A stretch of 64,000 nucleotides of DNA. Source: Rapana venosa. Its lineage: Eukaryota > Mollusca > Gastropoda > Neogastropoda > Muricidae. The notes beneath the pieces were generated by a model that ran no database searches, was not told where the DNA came from, and was given only the letters and a program-made list of their open reading frames with translations. Below, one piece after another: positions 40,798 through 53,572 of the stretch. The position numbers and the translations under genes were made by a program. The first letter of the stretch is position 1, and each line of letters opens with the position of its first letter. The stretch is taken from positions 49,199,058 through 49,263,057 of the forward strand of contig CM054158.1 in NCBI GenBank assembly GCA_028751875.1. Reading direction: 5' to 3'.

Positions 40798-41150
40798 ATG
40801 CTATCACCCACCGGTTAAAACCGTTCCACATCAATCCCATGGGTCCATGAAGTCGTGGGTTCGAATCTTGGCTGAGTCTTGTGAATCAAGGGTCGGGATT
40901 TTTACAATCTCCCAGGTCAACTTCAAGGGCAGTCCTGACAGTGCCTTCATTCCCATCATGTGTATACATGCAGAAGATGAAATGTGCATGTTGAAGATCC
41001 TGTAATTCATGTCAGCGTTCAGTGGGGTAGAGAAACGCGAACATAATCCTGAAGTCGGAATGCGGCTACCTTCATGGTGGGCAAAACTGGTTGCTTAGAC
41101 AAACGTCTCACCATTGGCAAACCTCAGACCTCTTGCCAAGGAACAGAAAA
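40798..41150 (+). repeat. SINE-D, near full length
   Basis: GTCGTGGGTTCGAATCTTGG (box B), TCATGTCAGCGTTCAGTGGG, GCGGCTACCTTCATGGTGGG and CTCACCATTGGCAAACCTCA. Confidence 0.85.
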
Positions 41151-41329
41151 AGAAATAGAAAAATAAAGATTTGTTCAGCTCAATGCATGCTTGGTAAAAT
41201 AACTGGTCCATGAATGACATTTTCCTTTAGGTCGGATTGGCAATGTTGATACAACGTTGTCTAATTTATTATGCCAGAAGTGATACATGGAAAATAAAAG
41301 AGCAGATTCTGAATTATGTGTGTGTTTGA

Positions 41330-41335
<6 letters not shown>

Positions 41336-41374
<39 letters not shown>
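41336..41374. repeat. (GA)n microsatellite
   Basis: About 19 GA units. Confidence 0.95.
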
Positions 41375-41376
<2 letters not shown>

Positions 41377-41454
41377 CAACTGGGAGGTGGTATAGAAAGT
41401 GAGAATATACAGGGATATACACTGGGTGAAGCAAATTTTGTCTCACTGATAATA

Positions 41455-41800
41455 AAACCGAGTGGTTAAGACCGTTCAACTTCAATCCCATGGGTCCATG
41501 GAATTGTGGGTTCGAATCTCAACAGCATGTGGTGAATTAAGGGTAGGGATTTTTTTACAATCTCCCTGGTCAACTTCAAGTGCAGACCTGCCAGTGCCTT
41601 AATGTATATGCACATGCAGAAGGTCAAGCATGCATGTTAAAGATCCAGTATTTCATGTATGTGTTCAGTGGGTTACGGAAACACAAACATACCCAGCATA
41701 CTTCCCGGAAGTTGGAATATGGCTACCTTCATGGTGGGAGAAAGATTGTCATGCAAAATCTCACCATTGGTAAATCTCAGAACTCTAGCTGAGGAGTGAC
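41455..41800 (+). repeat. SINE-D, near full length
   Basis: ACCGAGTGGTTAAGACCGTT (box A region), GTGGGTTCGAATCTCAACAG, GTGCAGACCTGCCAGTGCCT and TCATGGTGGGAGAAAGATTG. Confidence 0.9.
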
Positions 41801-42170
41801 ATTTTTTCTTTTTCTTTTATAATACATTAATTGGTAACAGCTGAAAAGTATGTTTGATGACCACATGACTTGGCCATAGAAACTTGTTTGAGCTGTAGCA
41901 GAGCTGAAGAATTTTCAGTCCTGGGTTTTTTTAAAATTCCTTGGCTGGGAGCTCCGAGGGTGAGATTTGCATACGCAACTGTTTTTGCCCTATTAGGTAG
42001 CCACACTCCAGCTTTGGGGATAGTCCTGGATATAAAGCTAGAAGGCGCCCCAGGTATAGGCTTAATCAGTCGATTTTTGTTTTCCGTTTTTATCGAGGAA
42101 AAAATCTAAACCAACATAAAATATCCATATACAGTGCTATATAGGCTACTGCTTACTTCTGCACTAACAC
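41801..42170. other. Anonymous sequence
   Basis: No recognised feature. Confidence 0.4.
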
Positions 42171-42174
42171 ACAC

Positions 42175-42218
42175 AAGATTCAGCGCTGTATAAATACCAT
42201 ACATTATTATTATTATAT
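42175..42218 (+). repeat. LINE (ATT)n 3' terminus
   Basis: AGATTCAGCGCTGTATAAAT, ACCATACATT, then (ATT)n. Confidence 0.75.
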
Positions 42219-42302
42219 CAAATCAGACCATCACTCTAGGTCTAGTGGATGGGGGAAAAGTTTAGGTTTAGACAGGAATCAAACTATTGCTTTCTAGGCA
42301 GG

Positions 42303-42620
42303 GGGACGGGATAGCCTGGTGGTTACAGTGATGTATTTGTGATCTGCTGACCGGGTTCGATTCTCATTCGAGAGGATTTTTCCTCTGGAGTTAACTTCAG
42401 TGCTGACTCCACTACCCTCAAAAGTCCTCTGGATGAGACTATAAACCGAGGTCCTGTGTGCAAACGCACGAAGACCATCTTTGCGCACATGTTAAAACCT
42501 GTTCCACTTTTCGGAAGAGTACGCCATTGTGTGCCGATGGGAACGGATGACAAAACTGCATAGACATGGGGACTGGATGAAAAAAAGCACACGAGTGCTT
42601 ATTCTATTATCCTCAAAATA
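42303..42620 (+). repeat. SINE-A, full length
   Basis: GGATAGCCTGGTGGTTACAG (box A), CCGGGTTCGATTCTC (box B), GATGAGACTATAAACCGAGG (core) and TTATCCTCAAAATAAAAGAG (tail). Confidence 0.9.
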
Positions 42621-42867
42621 AAAGAGTAAACTAAACATTATCTCTAGTCCACCGATTGTCGATTCAGAAAATGGTTATCTGGAGATAAAAAGTGCTCCAG
42701 TCCTTTCTGTTACAACGTCGATGATTTTTTCCCTCCAGTGAAATGTGTAACTTGCAATGTTTTTGAATTAAAAACGGTGATTACCAGTAGCTAGACTCAA
42801 CCGACTATATTTATACATATATATAATATAAAATGTGTGTATTGTATTGATATTGTATTCCACTTTA

Positions 42868-43035
42868 AGTCACGGCAGATTTCTCTACGTGAAATTCAGG
42901 CTGCTCTCCCCTGGGAAGAGTGCGTCGCCACAAGAGCAGCGCCACCTTTTTTTCCTCCTTTCTTTCTCTGTCCGCAACTGTATTTGTTTCCCATCATCTG
43001 TGCGTGCGTTTACTCAGTTTCTTGTTTTGTGTAGA
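42868..43035 (-). repeat. SINE-F 3' part
   Basis: CCACTTTAAGTCACGGCAGA, TTCTCTACGTGAAATTCAGG and GCGTCGCCACAAGAGCAGCG. Confidence 0.85.
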
Positions 43036-43074
43036 AAAAGTATATTACAAGGGTGGAGTATTAACTCATCAGGA

Positions 43075-43315
43075 CAAAGTACAGTCCTTCAGATGAACAG
43101 TGTACACCAAAGCCCTGTTTGAACGCATGCGTAACATCATGCGCACAGGTAAAAACCTGTTCAGCCTTTCAGAAGAGTAGACCACTGTGCACCGGTAAGA
43201 TTGGATGACAAAAATAAAAACGGATGCACACTGGTGTTGGTTTATACATCATCCCTGAAGTCAGAATGCTGCTACCTTAGTGGTGGAATTAAACGGTTGC
43301 ATACAAAAAAAAAAA
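43075..43315 (+). repeat. SINE-A fragment followed by SINE-D tip
   Basis: GTCCTTCAGATGAACAGTGT to AGAAGAGTAGACCACTG (A), then AAGTCAGAATGCTGCTACCT and GGTTGCATAC (D), ending in poly(A). Confidence 0.75.
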
Positions 43316-43371
43316 AGAAAAAAAAAAAGAAAAAAAAAAAGAGAACCCAATATTTTAATGTGTACTGCTTT

Positions 43372-43446
43372 CAATCATGTCAGAATTTTCTGTGTGAAAT
43401 TCAGGCTACTGTCCCTCGGGACAAGTTGTTGGCACTTCATGATAGT
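43372..43446 (-). repeat. SINE-F tip
   Basis: TTTTCTGTGTGAAATTCAGG and the GGGACAAGTTGTTGGCAC segment. Confidence 0.6.
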
Positions 43447-43579
43447 TAAATCGAGACTTTTATCTCCCCTTTTTGTCCAAACCCTGACGTTACTTATTTT
43501 TGCTTTTTTGTTTTGGTTTAGATTTGTCAGTGTGTGTTGTGTTGTTTCTGTTGTGGATTTGATCATAATCATAATCCCT

Positions 43580-43648
43580 GAGAGAGGCCAGGACTGGATG
43601 TTAAAAACACACACACGAGTTTATTCATTATCCTCAAAATAATAGAAT
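43580..43648 (+). repeat. SINE-A tail
   Basis: AGGACTGGATGTTAAAAACA and CATTATCCTCAAAATAATAG. Confidence 0.7.
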
Positions 43649-43699
43649 TTGATGGATTTGAAAAATGAGCACTCCCCCCTCCCCCCTGTCTGTATGTGT

Positions 43700-43855
43700 A
43701 TTCATTTTCCCAGGATTTCTTTTTTTTTAAACAGAATTTTGCTAGGAACAGCTCTCATGTTGCCATGGGTTCTTTTACGTTCCTCTGAATACATGTTGCA
43801 CATAGGACTTCCGATTTTCATCTCATCAGAAAGACTAGCGTCCAGGCCACCATTC
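43700..43855 (-). repeat. SINE-F middle part
   Basis: GTTGCCATGGGTTCTTTTAC, CATCTCATCAGAAAGACTAG and CCAGGCCACCATTCA. Confidence 0.75.
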
Positions 43856-44228
43856 ATAGTGTAGCCGAGTGGTTAAGACCATTTGACTTCCATCCTGTGG
43901 GTCCATGAAGTGGTGGGTTTGAATCTTGGCAGTGTCTGGAGAATGAAGGGTGGGAAGCTTTACCATCTCCCAGGTCAACTTTTTCAGTGCAGACCTGCCA
44001 GTGCCTTCATTCTCTTTGTGTTCTACGTATGCAGAAGATCAAACATGCCATGTTAAAGATCCCGTAACTCGAGTCACTGTTTGGTATGTTACGGAAACAC
44101 GAACATACCCAGCACATCCTCAGTCAGAAGTCGGAATGCGGCTACCTTCATGGTGGGCAAAAACAGTGGCATACACAGAATCTCACCATTGGTGAACCTC
44201 AGAGCTCTAGCCGAGGAACGAAATAAAA
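43856..44228 (+). repeat. SINE-D, full length
   Basis: TAGCCGAGTGGTTAAGACCA (box A), GGTGGGTTTGAATCTTGGCA (box B), CCTGCCAGTGCCTTCATTCT, GTCGGAATGCGGCTACCTTC and GAGCTCTAGCCGAGGAACGA. The best D reference copy in the window. Confidence 0.9.
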
Positions 44229-47200
44229 GAAAAAATCTTTCACAAGGAAAGCAAGAAAAGAAGAAAACGACCGACTCGCTGCTAACTTTAACTGGGCCAT
44301 GAGTCGATGAAACATCAACACAGGAGGGTACAGCAAACTAACCGTCGACAAAGGGAAACAGTTACGAGGCGAAACCAACCATACACAAGCACACAAACTC
44401 CCACAAGGAAATTGCCCACACAATCTATTAAAATTTTCTTCTTTTTCGATTGCAGAGGAATCATTGCAGAAATACATTTTTAGTTGTCCGTTAAAATGCC
44501 GTCTGGGAACAGAAAAGACGATAAGTTCGTACCGTCACGCCAAAAAAAAAGACAAAAGTTTGCAATTCCTACCGAAGAAGGCTGGACATGTTTAATTAAA
44601 GGAACATGAGGATTTTGGAGAAAAAATAATCCACGAGTCAGGTACGCATCTGACAGCCTGTGTGTGAAAATCAAAATCATAAATAACACAAGCTGATCCT
44701 TTCTGACACTGCGGGAGCAGCACAGCACGTTTGGCGCCTCGATTTTTTTTTTCTTTCTCCAGGATGAAGGCAGAAAAAGGTGGATGTACACGTACATACG
44801 CATCAAAGGCTCTGCCACCTCATCATTGTGTTTAGCACTTGTCTGCTTTTAAACATACTGAAAACAAAAAGGTTTTATTTTTAAAGCTGATACTGGCTTT
44901 ACTGGCAAACTGCAAAAAAAGAGAAAAGGCTGGGAATTAAAAAATAATTGTTATTGCTGTAAATCGGTGACCGTGTCCGCTTTTGGTTCAAGTGTGGCAG
45001 TAAAGCGTCGAGTAAGTAGGCCTGACTTTACTTGGTTTGGGGGCTGTTCGGGACTCGGCTAGTTGGCCGAGCGAGGAAGGGGTGGGTGGAAGGCAGCCAA
45101 GGTTGGTGACACACGCGTGTGGAAGGTTAGTCAGTGCAATGCCGACACACAAAACTCACCCGGCAGGCAAACTGCATGCAGGACAAGACAAGACGAGACG
45201 AGACAGACGAGACAGACGAGACGTCAGGGTCCAGACCGAGTCCCAGTCCTCTTCCTCAGGCCCACACTTCAAAAGATGGCATGTGTATACATGTGCGGTG
45301 CTTGTGCTCACTATTGTGTGAGCAAGTTTCTGAGAGGTTTAAACGTCTGGAACACTGAACGAAACTGAAAAAGGAAATGTTTCTCAGCACGGCACAGATG
45401 GATACACCAAACCAATTTTTTTAAAAAGAGAGGAACCCCCCCCCCCAACCTGAACTACTACGATAAAAAAAACAACAAAAAACCATGCTCCCAAAAAAAA
45501 TCCCTCCCATCCTTTATCACGGATGAATCTGGCAAAGCGTAATTAATTAATCAATTCAGTTTCTTTTACTCAACTCTTCCCAACTCGAGAACTGTAGTGC
45601 GCAAGCTCCCATCATACGCCTTGCAATTCTCTTAATCATGAATACAACATTTCATCACCACAAAAAAAGCAAACAACCTGTGTCATGTCTTCACTCCCCA
45701 GCCTGCCTAACTTGCAGAAGCACCAGACTTCACAAAAGCTGATTCTGGCGAAAAAGAAAATAGGAAGAAATAAAATCTGAAGCGACAAAACCGCACAACC
45801 AACACCTGCAGCAGCAACTACAACAGTGTTAGGCATCTTCTCAACATGAAGGAAAACTTGCTACACAAAGCACATCACGGAAAGATCAACTGACATCGGC
45901 AACTACCTAGAACGAAACGAAATTCACAAAAACCATGAACAGGATGTCATACAGGATAATGCCTACTTGAAGACACAGTGCATGAGGGCTGTGGGGTGAC
46001 AACCCCCCCCCCCTCCAAGACAGGCACAGTGCACCACACACACACACAGAGACAAGAACAGAGCATGGTTACCGGACAGGGGAAAGAAATCAGAACGGAA
46101 CACAAGGTTTTGCTCCACACGTGGAAGACTGATACATTCAATCACTGTGATTTCACGGTTGATCTCATCACACTCATCGATTGATTTTTTTGTTGTTGAC
46201 CCCCCCTCCTCCACATTTGAAAACATCTCTCCTTGGAAAAACAGTACAAGGAGACAAAAGAGAAACATCATCTTAGTGCTAAACAAAAGGAAAAAAAACA
46301 AACCAAAAAAGCGAAAATTGCCCAAATCAAGAAAACAACTTTACTGCAAAGTCTACCCTACAAAATGCAATGGTACAGAAAGAAGCTTGCTTAATTACTA
46401 AACTACCATCTAATGACATATATAATATATATATAAAAACTTAAAATCCATATCCCCCCAACACTATGTGTACACTTTTTGTCGGTTTTCTAGAAAGTGC
46501 TTTAACTTGGGTTTACATAATGACGAACAAAGTGCTTGGATTTGCTTGCTTTACAAGCTTCGGCACGATAATAAAAAATTCCACATCTATTATATAACAA
46601 ATGATCTCTTCTGAAAACAGATGTGGGTCAACGTGCTGTTCATTAAGACTAAAAACTGAGAGAAATGGACATGCGTTGTCAAGCGCTGTCGACTGGTCAA
46701 GCTTATGAAATGCTACTTGGCAGGAATTTAAAAAAGAAACATTCTGAGACCTGTCAGATTTGTGGTTTTAGAGAGTCTACATTTTGTTTTTAGCATGGGT
46801 CAATGTCGGAAGAAAAAAACCCAACCAAATATTGATATCATAACCAAACAGTGATATCACAGTACCCAACTGCTGCATGAGAAGACACGCAGGCACACTA
46901 ATTGGTTAGTTTCATGTGTTCCTTACAGAGGAAAAGACACATCGCTTACACTTGGGTGTGCTTCAAATCTTTACACAAGCAACACTTGACATTGCACACC
47001 AAAAAAAAAAACCCATCACCCTTGGTCAATTCTGATACGGGAAAGGACATGAAGAGACGACAGACATTTACAAGCTCGTTTAAACTCAAAACCAAAAAAA
47101 CAAGGATGCATAATATACAAAAATTTTTTTTAATGGAAACCCCCCACCCCCTCCCCCCCCCCCCAAAAAAAAAAGATTGATAATTTTTTTTTCTGAATGT

Positions 47201-47574
47201 CGCTTGTGAAAACCAGTAATGCCCCCCCCCCCTTTAAAATCACAGTATCAACAACAAAAACTACACGACATATTTATAGCTTTCACTTCCAAATAATCTC
47301 TTTCCGCGTTCGCTGTCCTTGCTGATCAGCATTTCTCCAGTCCTATGTAACTGACAATGGTTCATAATCATCGAGTCCCAGTGGTGCAAGGCTAAGTGCT
47401 ACAAACACTAAACATTTTTTATCCCCCAAATTTGAAGTCCCTCTGATTGCAGTTGCTACTGTACACCCATGCAGACACACACACGCACACCCCCTTGCAC
47501 AAGCACACACGTAAAAAGACAGGAATCTGGCTTTCAGCTGGCGACAGCGGTAGTCCCCACAGGAAGCATGGCGC
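44229..47574. other. Repeat-free block downstream of MTPN
   Basis: 3.3 kb with no copy of any dispersed family found elsewhere in the window, only short homopolymers and a (GACGA) run near 45190. It adjoins the MTPN stop and may be its 3' UTR, which is long in vertebrates. No other gene recognised. Confidence 0.5.
44874..44879 (-). terminator. Candidate polyadenylation signal for MTPN
   Basis: AATAAA on the minus strand, the first canonical hexamer I noticed downstream of the MTPN stop, about 2.7 kb away. An ATTAAA variant lies nearer at 47129-47134. Either could be used, and sequence alone cannot decide. Confidence 0.2.
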
Positions 47575-47661
47575 TCATTTTAAAAGATTCTTGATCTCGG
47601 CCGACTCGGCAATGTCGCAGTAGCATTGTCCATCTGGAGTCTTGAGATTTTTGTTTGCTCC
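47575..47661 (-). CDS. MTPN: MTPN exon 4 (C-terminus and stop)
   Basis: Twenty-eight codons plus TGA at 47577-47575, after acceptor GTTTGCAG. They read [20 protein letters not shown] then AEIKNLLK. The GAxKxxKxPDG segment is typical of the family. A 3' UTR must follow to the left, where no recognised dispersed repeat occurs for 3.3 kb. Confidence 0.95.
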   Translation of the reverse strand, partial: GANKNLKTPDGQCYCDIAESAEIKNLLK

Positions 47662-47791
47662 CTGCAAACATGCATGCACGCATACACGCACACACACACA
47701 CACACACAAGAGCTTTTTAAAACCAGTAACATAAAACTAAGAACAGTGTTATTTTGGAATGAAGTCCTAGCATGTGAGGAACATTCCATAC

Positions 47792-47822
<31 letters not shown>

Positions 47823-50800
47823 CATACTTCATCCTATTTACTACTAGTAATACAAGGATGTGTGTGTGTGTGTGTGTGTGTTTGAGTACAAGAGTGCATG
47901 AGTCAGTGTGGTGAAGAGAGATGGAGAGTGAAAGCATAATGAAATTGAAAGCATAAATAATCTAGTGTTGTGATAAGATTTTCTGAAGATATAATAATAA
48001 TATAAAAAAAAAAATAATGTATGGAATTTATATAGCACTGATATGTGCTAAGAATCTCATCATCAGCATGATGAATAATAATAATTAATGTACTGCTGTG
48101 TTATAATTGGGTGTGGTGTGTGTGTGTGGTGTGTGGGGGGGGTGGGGGGGGGGGGGGGGGGGGAACGGGATAGCCTGGTGGTTAGAGTGATGTATTGGTG
48201 ATCTGCTGACCCGGGTTCCAATCTCATTCAAGAGGATTTTTCCTCTGGAGTTAACATCAGTGCGGACTCCACTCTCCCCAAAAGTCCTTCGGATGAAACT
48301 ATAAACCGCGGTCCCGTGTGCGAACGCATGCAGAACATCTTGCGCACATGTTAAAACCTATTCCGCTTTTTGGAAGAGTACGCCATTGTGTGCCGGTGGG
48401 AACCGGAGGACAAAATTTACAAAACTGCATACACACGGGGACTGGATGAAAAAAAGCACGTGAGCGCTTATTCCATTATCCTTGAAATAAAAGAATAAAT
48501 AAATAAATCAACAAATATTTTCAGCTAAAACAGGCATGTTTCAGATCTGTGGTCTTTGGCAATACTGATATTTGTTTTGCTCCCCCCCCCCCTCACAGTA
48601 CTGGCATAATTTTCAGTCAGCACCGACACTGTGACAGCAAACGACAGTTGCTGAATACACTTCAGTTTGGCGACATATCAGTCAGTTTATTCACATGCAT
48701 GCTATCTCTGTGCAACTGATGAGTCAAACCAGGAAGAAGTTTGGGGCTAGGGCAGGGAAATCAGCACATACTCGAGCCTGACCTCCACAATTTGAGGAAA
48801 TGAGTATCACTGTAGTGTAGTACATAATAATAATAATAATAAATGGAACTTATATAGCGCTATATCTTGCAAAGACAAATCAAAGCGCATGCATTCAACC
48901 TAATCTTACTCAGTCATGCAATCAGTGATAAATAATCAATAGTTAAAGCAAACTGATATTTACAAACATGGTGCGATGCAGACAAAATCTATTAAATAAA
49001 ATTTCAACAAATGTTTTTCAAAAGCACACACACACTCACACAGGTCATATACTTTAGCAGGGTGATAGGACATGGGTTAGTGAAGGTGGGATAGTTCTGA
49101 TATGAAACAGGAGGGGGAAATCTTAGGTTTGAAATAAATGTCTTGAGGCTGGATTTAAAAGTGTCATAACTAGGTTTCTGGCGAAGAGAGAGAGGGAGCT
49201 CATTCCAGGTCGATGGACCCAAAACAGAGAAAGAGCGGCGGCTTACAGTAGATTGGTTAAATCTAGGTATTCGTAGGCACAAGGCATCTGCAGTAGAGCG
49301 GAGGGAACGTGAAGAAGTGTGCAGGTTAAGACATTCACAGAGGTAGGAGGGTGCAGTTTTGTGGAGACATTTATAACAGAGGGTACTGATCTTATAATTT
49401 ACTCTCTGTGGCACAGGCAGCCAGTGGAGAGATCGCAAGAGAGGGGTAATGTGCTCAGATTTTTTCTTTCTGAGAACTAGTCGAGCTGCGGAGTTTTGTA
49501 TACGTTGAAGGGAGTGGATAGATGATGCTGGCAGACCAGACAAAAGAGAATTGCAATAGTCCAGACGTGAAAGAATGAGAGAAGTGACAAGTTTGGCTGT
49601 TGCATCTGTGGACAGGTACTTTCGAATTGCACTAACACGCTGTAATTGATAGTAGCACGACTGACAAGTCTGGGTGATGAATTTTTTCATAGAGAGTGTG
49701 TTGTCGATAACGACACCTAGATACTTCACAGCAGTGGATAGAGGGACTGATGGCATGTCATAATGATACCACATAACAGGGCTATACTCTCCACTTCAAC
49801 AACATATTTTGTCAGCATATTCTGATGGTGCGAGGCTTCAGCTTAAAGCAATGGAGCTCCCTCAACTCCTGAGCATCTACTGTCTTCACCCATACACTCC
49901 TTCTCCTTCCCTCCGTTCTGCTGCAGACACCGTTTGCTTACAAATACCCAGGTTCAAACAATCCAGTGTCTGCCGGCACTCTTTCACTCTTTCTGGTCCA
50001 TCTATCTGGAATGAACTCCCTCTCTCCCTTCCCCAAAATCCTTCATCCCCAGCCTTGCCCTTTCTTCCCAGTTTGACGGGAAATTTGAACTGACTGTCAT
50101 TGTGTCAAGTCTTTCAGAGGAGATTCTAAACCATCGGACCTGTGTGCTTACAGCAGACCCGTGCGTGTCAAAAGAACCCACGACAGTTGAAAATCACAGA
50201 CAGCAGGGAGGTACCTCCAGACTGTCCTGGCAAAATTGGCAGATTTAATTTTCCTAACTATATCCATGAAGTCAGAAAGCAGCTTCTTTAAATGGCCGAG
50301 GATGGGGGTGGGGTGGGGTGGGGTGGGGTGGGGTAGGGTGGGGGGATGGTCACATGCACAAAATCTCATAATTGGAACCTTGGAGCTCAAGCTGAGGATC
50401 CTACCCCTCCCCCTCCACCAAAAAAAAAAAACATTTTTTTTTTTTTACTCACAAACTCATGTCAGTAAAAAAGACCTTGAACCTAAAAACCAGATAAATC
50501 TATCAATCTAGTCAACAACCAGTCAAATGTACATTACCGCTTTCAACAAATGTGCCACGCAATCTTTGTGTCCCTCATAAATGGCCGACAAAAGTGGTGT
50601 GACGCCGTATTTGTCTCCCTCCTGACAACAGTGCACAAAAGAAAAAGAAAAAAGACAGAATTACCGTTAGTAAACATTACTTGACCAAACAATGACCATC
50701 CCCCCTCCCCCCCCACATAAACCCATATCCCCCCAAAACCCCCACCAAACAACAACAAACAGAAAAGAAGTCTTACACCTCAAACAAAACATGAATTAGT

Positions 50801-53541
50801 GACTGGCTGAATAGCAATTCATGAGAAGTGATAGAAAAGTCTCCCAAAGTCAGCTTTAATTACTTAAATCACAAACTCTTCACAAACTCTTAACACTATC
50901 CCTATGTTAACCCCCTTCTTGTTGGATTCTACAGAGCTAAACTGCCTGTAGATTTTGAATTCTTTGCAGGGTTTCTACCCCCAACTGACTTACTTTACTC
51001 CTAAGACAATTGTGTGTGTGCATGACAAGCTATCATTAGTAAGTATCAAGCTGAAATTTTGTCACAAGCTAGGTATGTCTTTGTACTTGCATTTAGGCGC
51101 AAGTTTATGTGTCTGGTCACCAGATGTCTTGTCACTGTCACCTTATTTGTCACCAATCACAGGTAAAAGTATGGTATATATGATAAAACAGCAAATCCTG
51201 CATGGATTTGACAATAGTTCATGCATGTTAGTGTCGAATAAGGAACTGATACCCAGCTGATGTGTTTACCAATGGCTATGTGCAATAGTACTTCAAGGAT
51301 GTGTCACACAATGTCCCCACAGCACCTGTTGTTTTATGGTGTGTCTCGAGGAGACAGAAGTTTTGTTTAACTCTTTTTTTCTTTTGAAAACAAGTCATAT
51401 TCAATCAACATGTGACCTTTATACTGCAGTTCATATCTGCGTGTGCTACCACATGTTTGTTAAGTGTACAAAAGTGTATTATTGTACATGACTGTCACCA
51501 GTGTCACAGCACAGGTGTGACAAATTTGAAACAACACAGAACTTCTGTAACCCTACAAAATTTTAATGTTGGTAGTCTCTAAAGTGGCACCGTGGTCGAG
51601 TGGTTTAGGCGGTCAACTCGTGATCCAGAGGTCGCGGGTTTGATCCCCGCTCGGCTCGGTGTTGTGCCCTTGGGAAAGACACTTTACTCCTATTTTCCTC
51701 ACTCCACCCAGGTGTACAAGTGGGTACCAGCTCTGCTGGGGAAGTATCTGGCGACAGACTAGCGTCCTGTCACAGGGGTGGTGAAAAACCATCAGTTCGC
51801 TTAACGCTACAGAAACCGGGATAAGCTCCGGCTCTATGGGCCTTCTGGCTCGAAAGAACATACTTAGTCTCTAAAGTAGTTGTAGTGATGGCACAGGGTC
51901 ACATCACATCACAAAAAGCACAAATTGTGGAAGTGTAGGGGGTGTACCCATTGCTGTCACCTGTTGAACCTTGGCAGACCGGAGACCTATTTTGTTTACC
52001 TTCTTGCTATTTTCATTATCGGCATATCTGTTTGTTTCTGCCATAGCAGTTTCAACACTAAAGTGTGGTAATAATGAGAAAACAGTCAAAAGGCATCGTT
52101 TTCAGGCGTCTATGCCGCAGACCGGCTGGGAGGTCAAATTTCTCCACAGTCCGTGTGTGTAACACAGGTCAGGAATGTGCCGTGTAGCACGTTATTTTCT
52201 GGCTCACTCTTCTCCCTAACTGCAGCATTTCCTTCCTCCTAAGCGTTTAATATGGGACTCGCTTAACAATTCTCGTTCAATGTTTCCACTTCCAATACAA
52301 TAGCATTCAATTAATCGTCTCACCAATCAGCTGAATCGTCTGCTACGAAAGAAGACGCTTTTTTTTTTCCCCACTCTGCTACGATTGAGAAGCGTTCCGG
52401 TCGCTGGCTGTTATTTCTTTCTTCCCTCCCCACTACACGCATGTTAGTGGTCTAAATTTATCACTGGCACCCTCTGAAACCCTCCCTGCATCGCCCCACC
52501 AGTTTTCAGACACAATGTGTGAAAACCACGAGGTCTGTGTGTGATGGAAAAGTACTGCCCACGTGGCAGCACCAACTGTCGGCTGCGGTCCTATTGGAAT
52601 CTAGCGGCGGCCGCTGTTACTGTCGGCTGCGGCCGTAATGGGGTCAAGACGGTTAAGGTACAGAACCTCTCTTTCCCAGTACACGTGCGCTGTGCACATT
52701 TGTATGCTACCGTAACCCAGTAGTGGTGATTTGGAGGGACGGGTTAGTGGATGGTTGGTTATTCTACAGCAGGTTACCCAGAGAGAAAGGGTTAACCCCA
52801 TCTTTTCAGTCTTATCAGCCAGGAGGTTTGAGCATGGATGTGGTTGGCTGGCTAGGAGTTTCCCAGTCTAACATCGTGGAGGCCACCTCAGATAGTGGAT
52901 CAGTGGTCTAGAAGTAATGCGCCTGCCTACAAAGCAACAAGTCCGGGTTCAATCCCCGTTCATGTCCAAACTTTTCCCCCATCCACTATACTGTGAGTGG
53001 TGGGGCCTGGGTGCTAGTCTTTCTGGGAAGATGATAAACCGAAGTCCCGTGACAGTGGACATATATGATATAAAAGAACCCACAACAACAAGAGAGCTGT
53101 CCCTAGCAAAATTCTGTAGAAGAAAGCTACCCTGATAGGGAACAAACGAAATAGCTACACATGAAGACAGGAAAAGAAAAAGAAAATCTGCTTTAAAAGT
53201 TTAACTACATCAATCATATAATAATAATAATAATAATGTATGGAATTTATATAGCGCTGAATCTTGTAAAGCAACAAATCAAAGCGCTCAGATTTTATTT
53301 CATACCCCTTTAAGTCATGGCAGATTTCTCTCCGTGAAATTCGGGCTGCTCTCCCCGGGGAGAGCGGGAGAACGCGTCGCCACTTAGCGCTGCGCCACCC
53401 TTTCACCCTTTTTTTTTTTCTTTCTGCAGCTGTATTTGTTTCCCTATCAGAGTGGCTTTTTTCTAAGAATTTTGCCAGGGACAACTCTCTTGTTGCCGTG
53501 GTTTTTTTTTACGTGCGCTAAATAATTACGTGTAACACACG

Positions 53542-53572
<31 letters not shown>

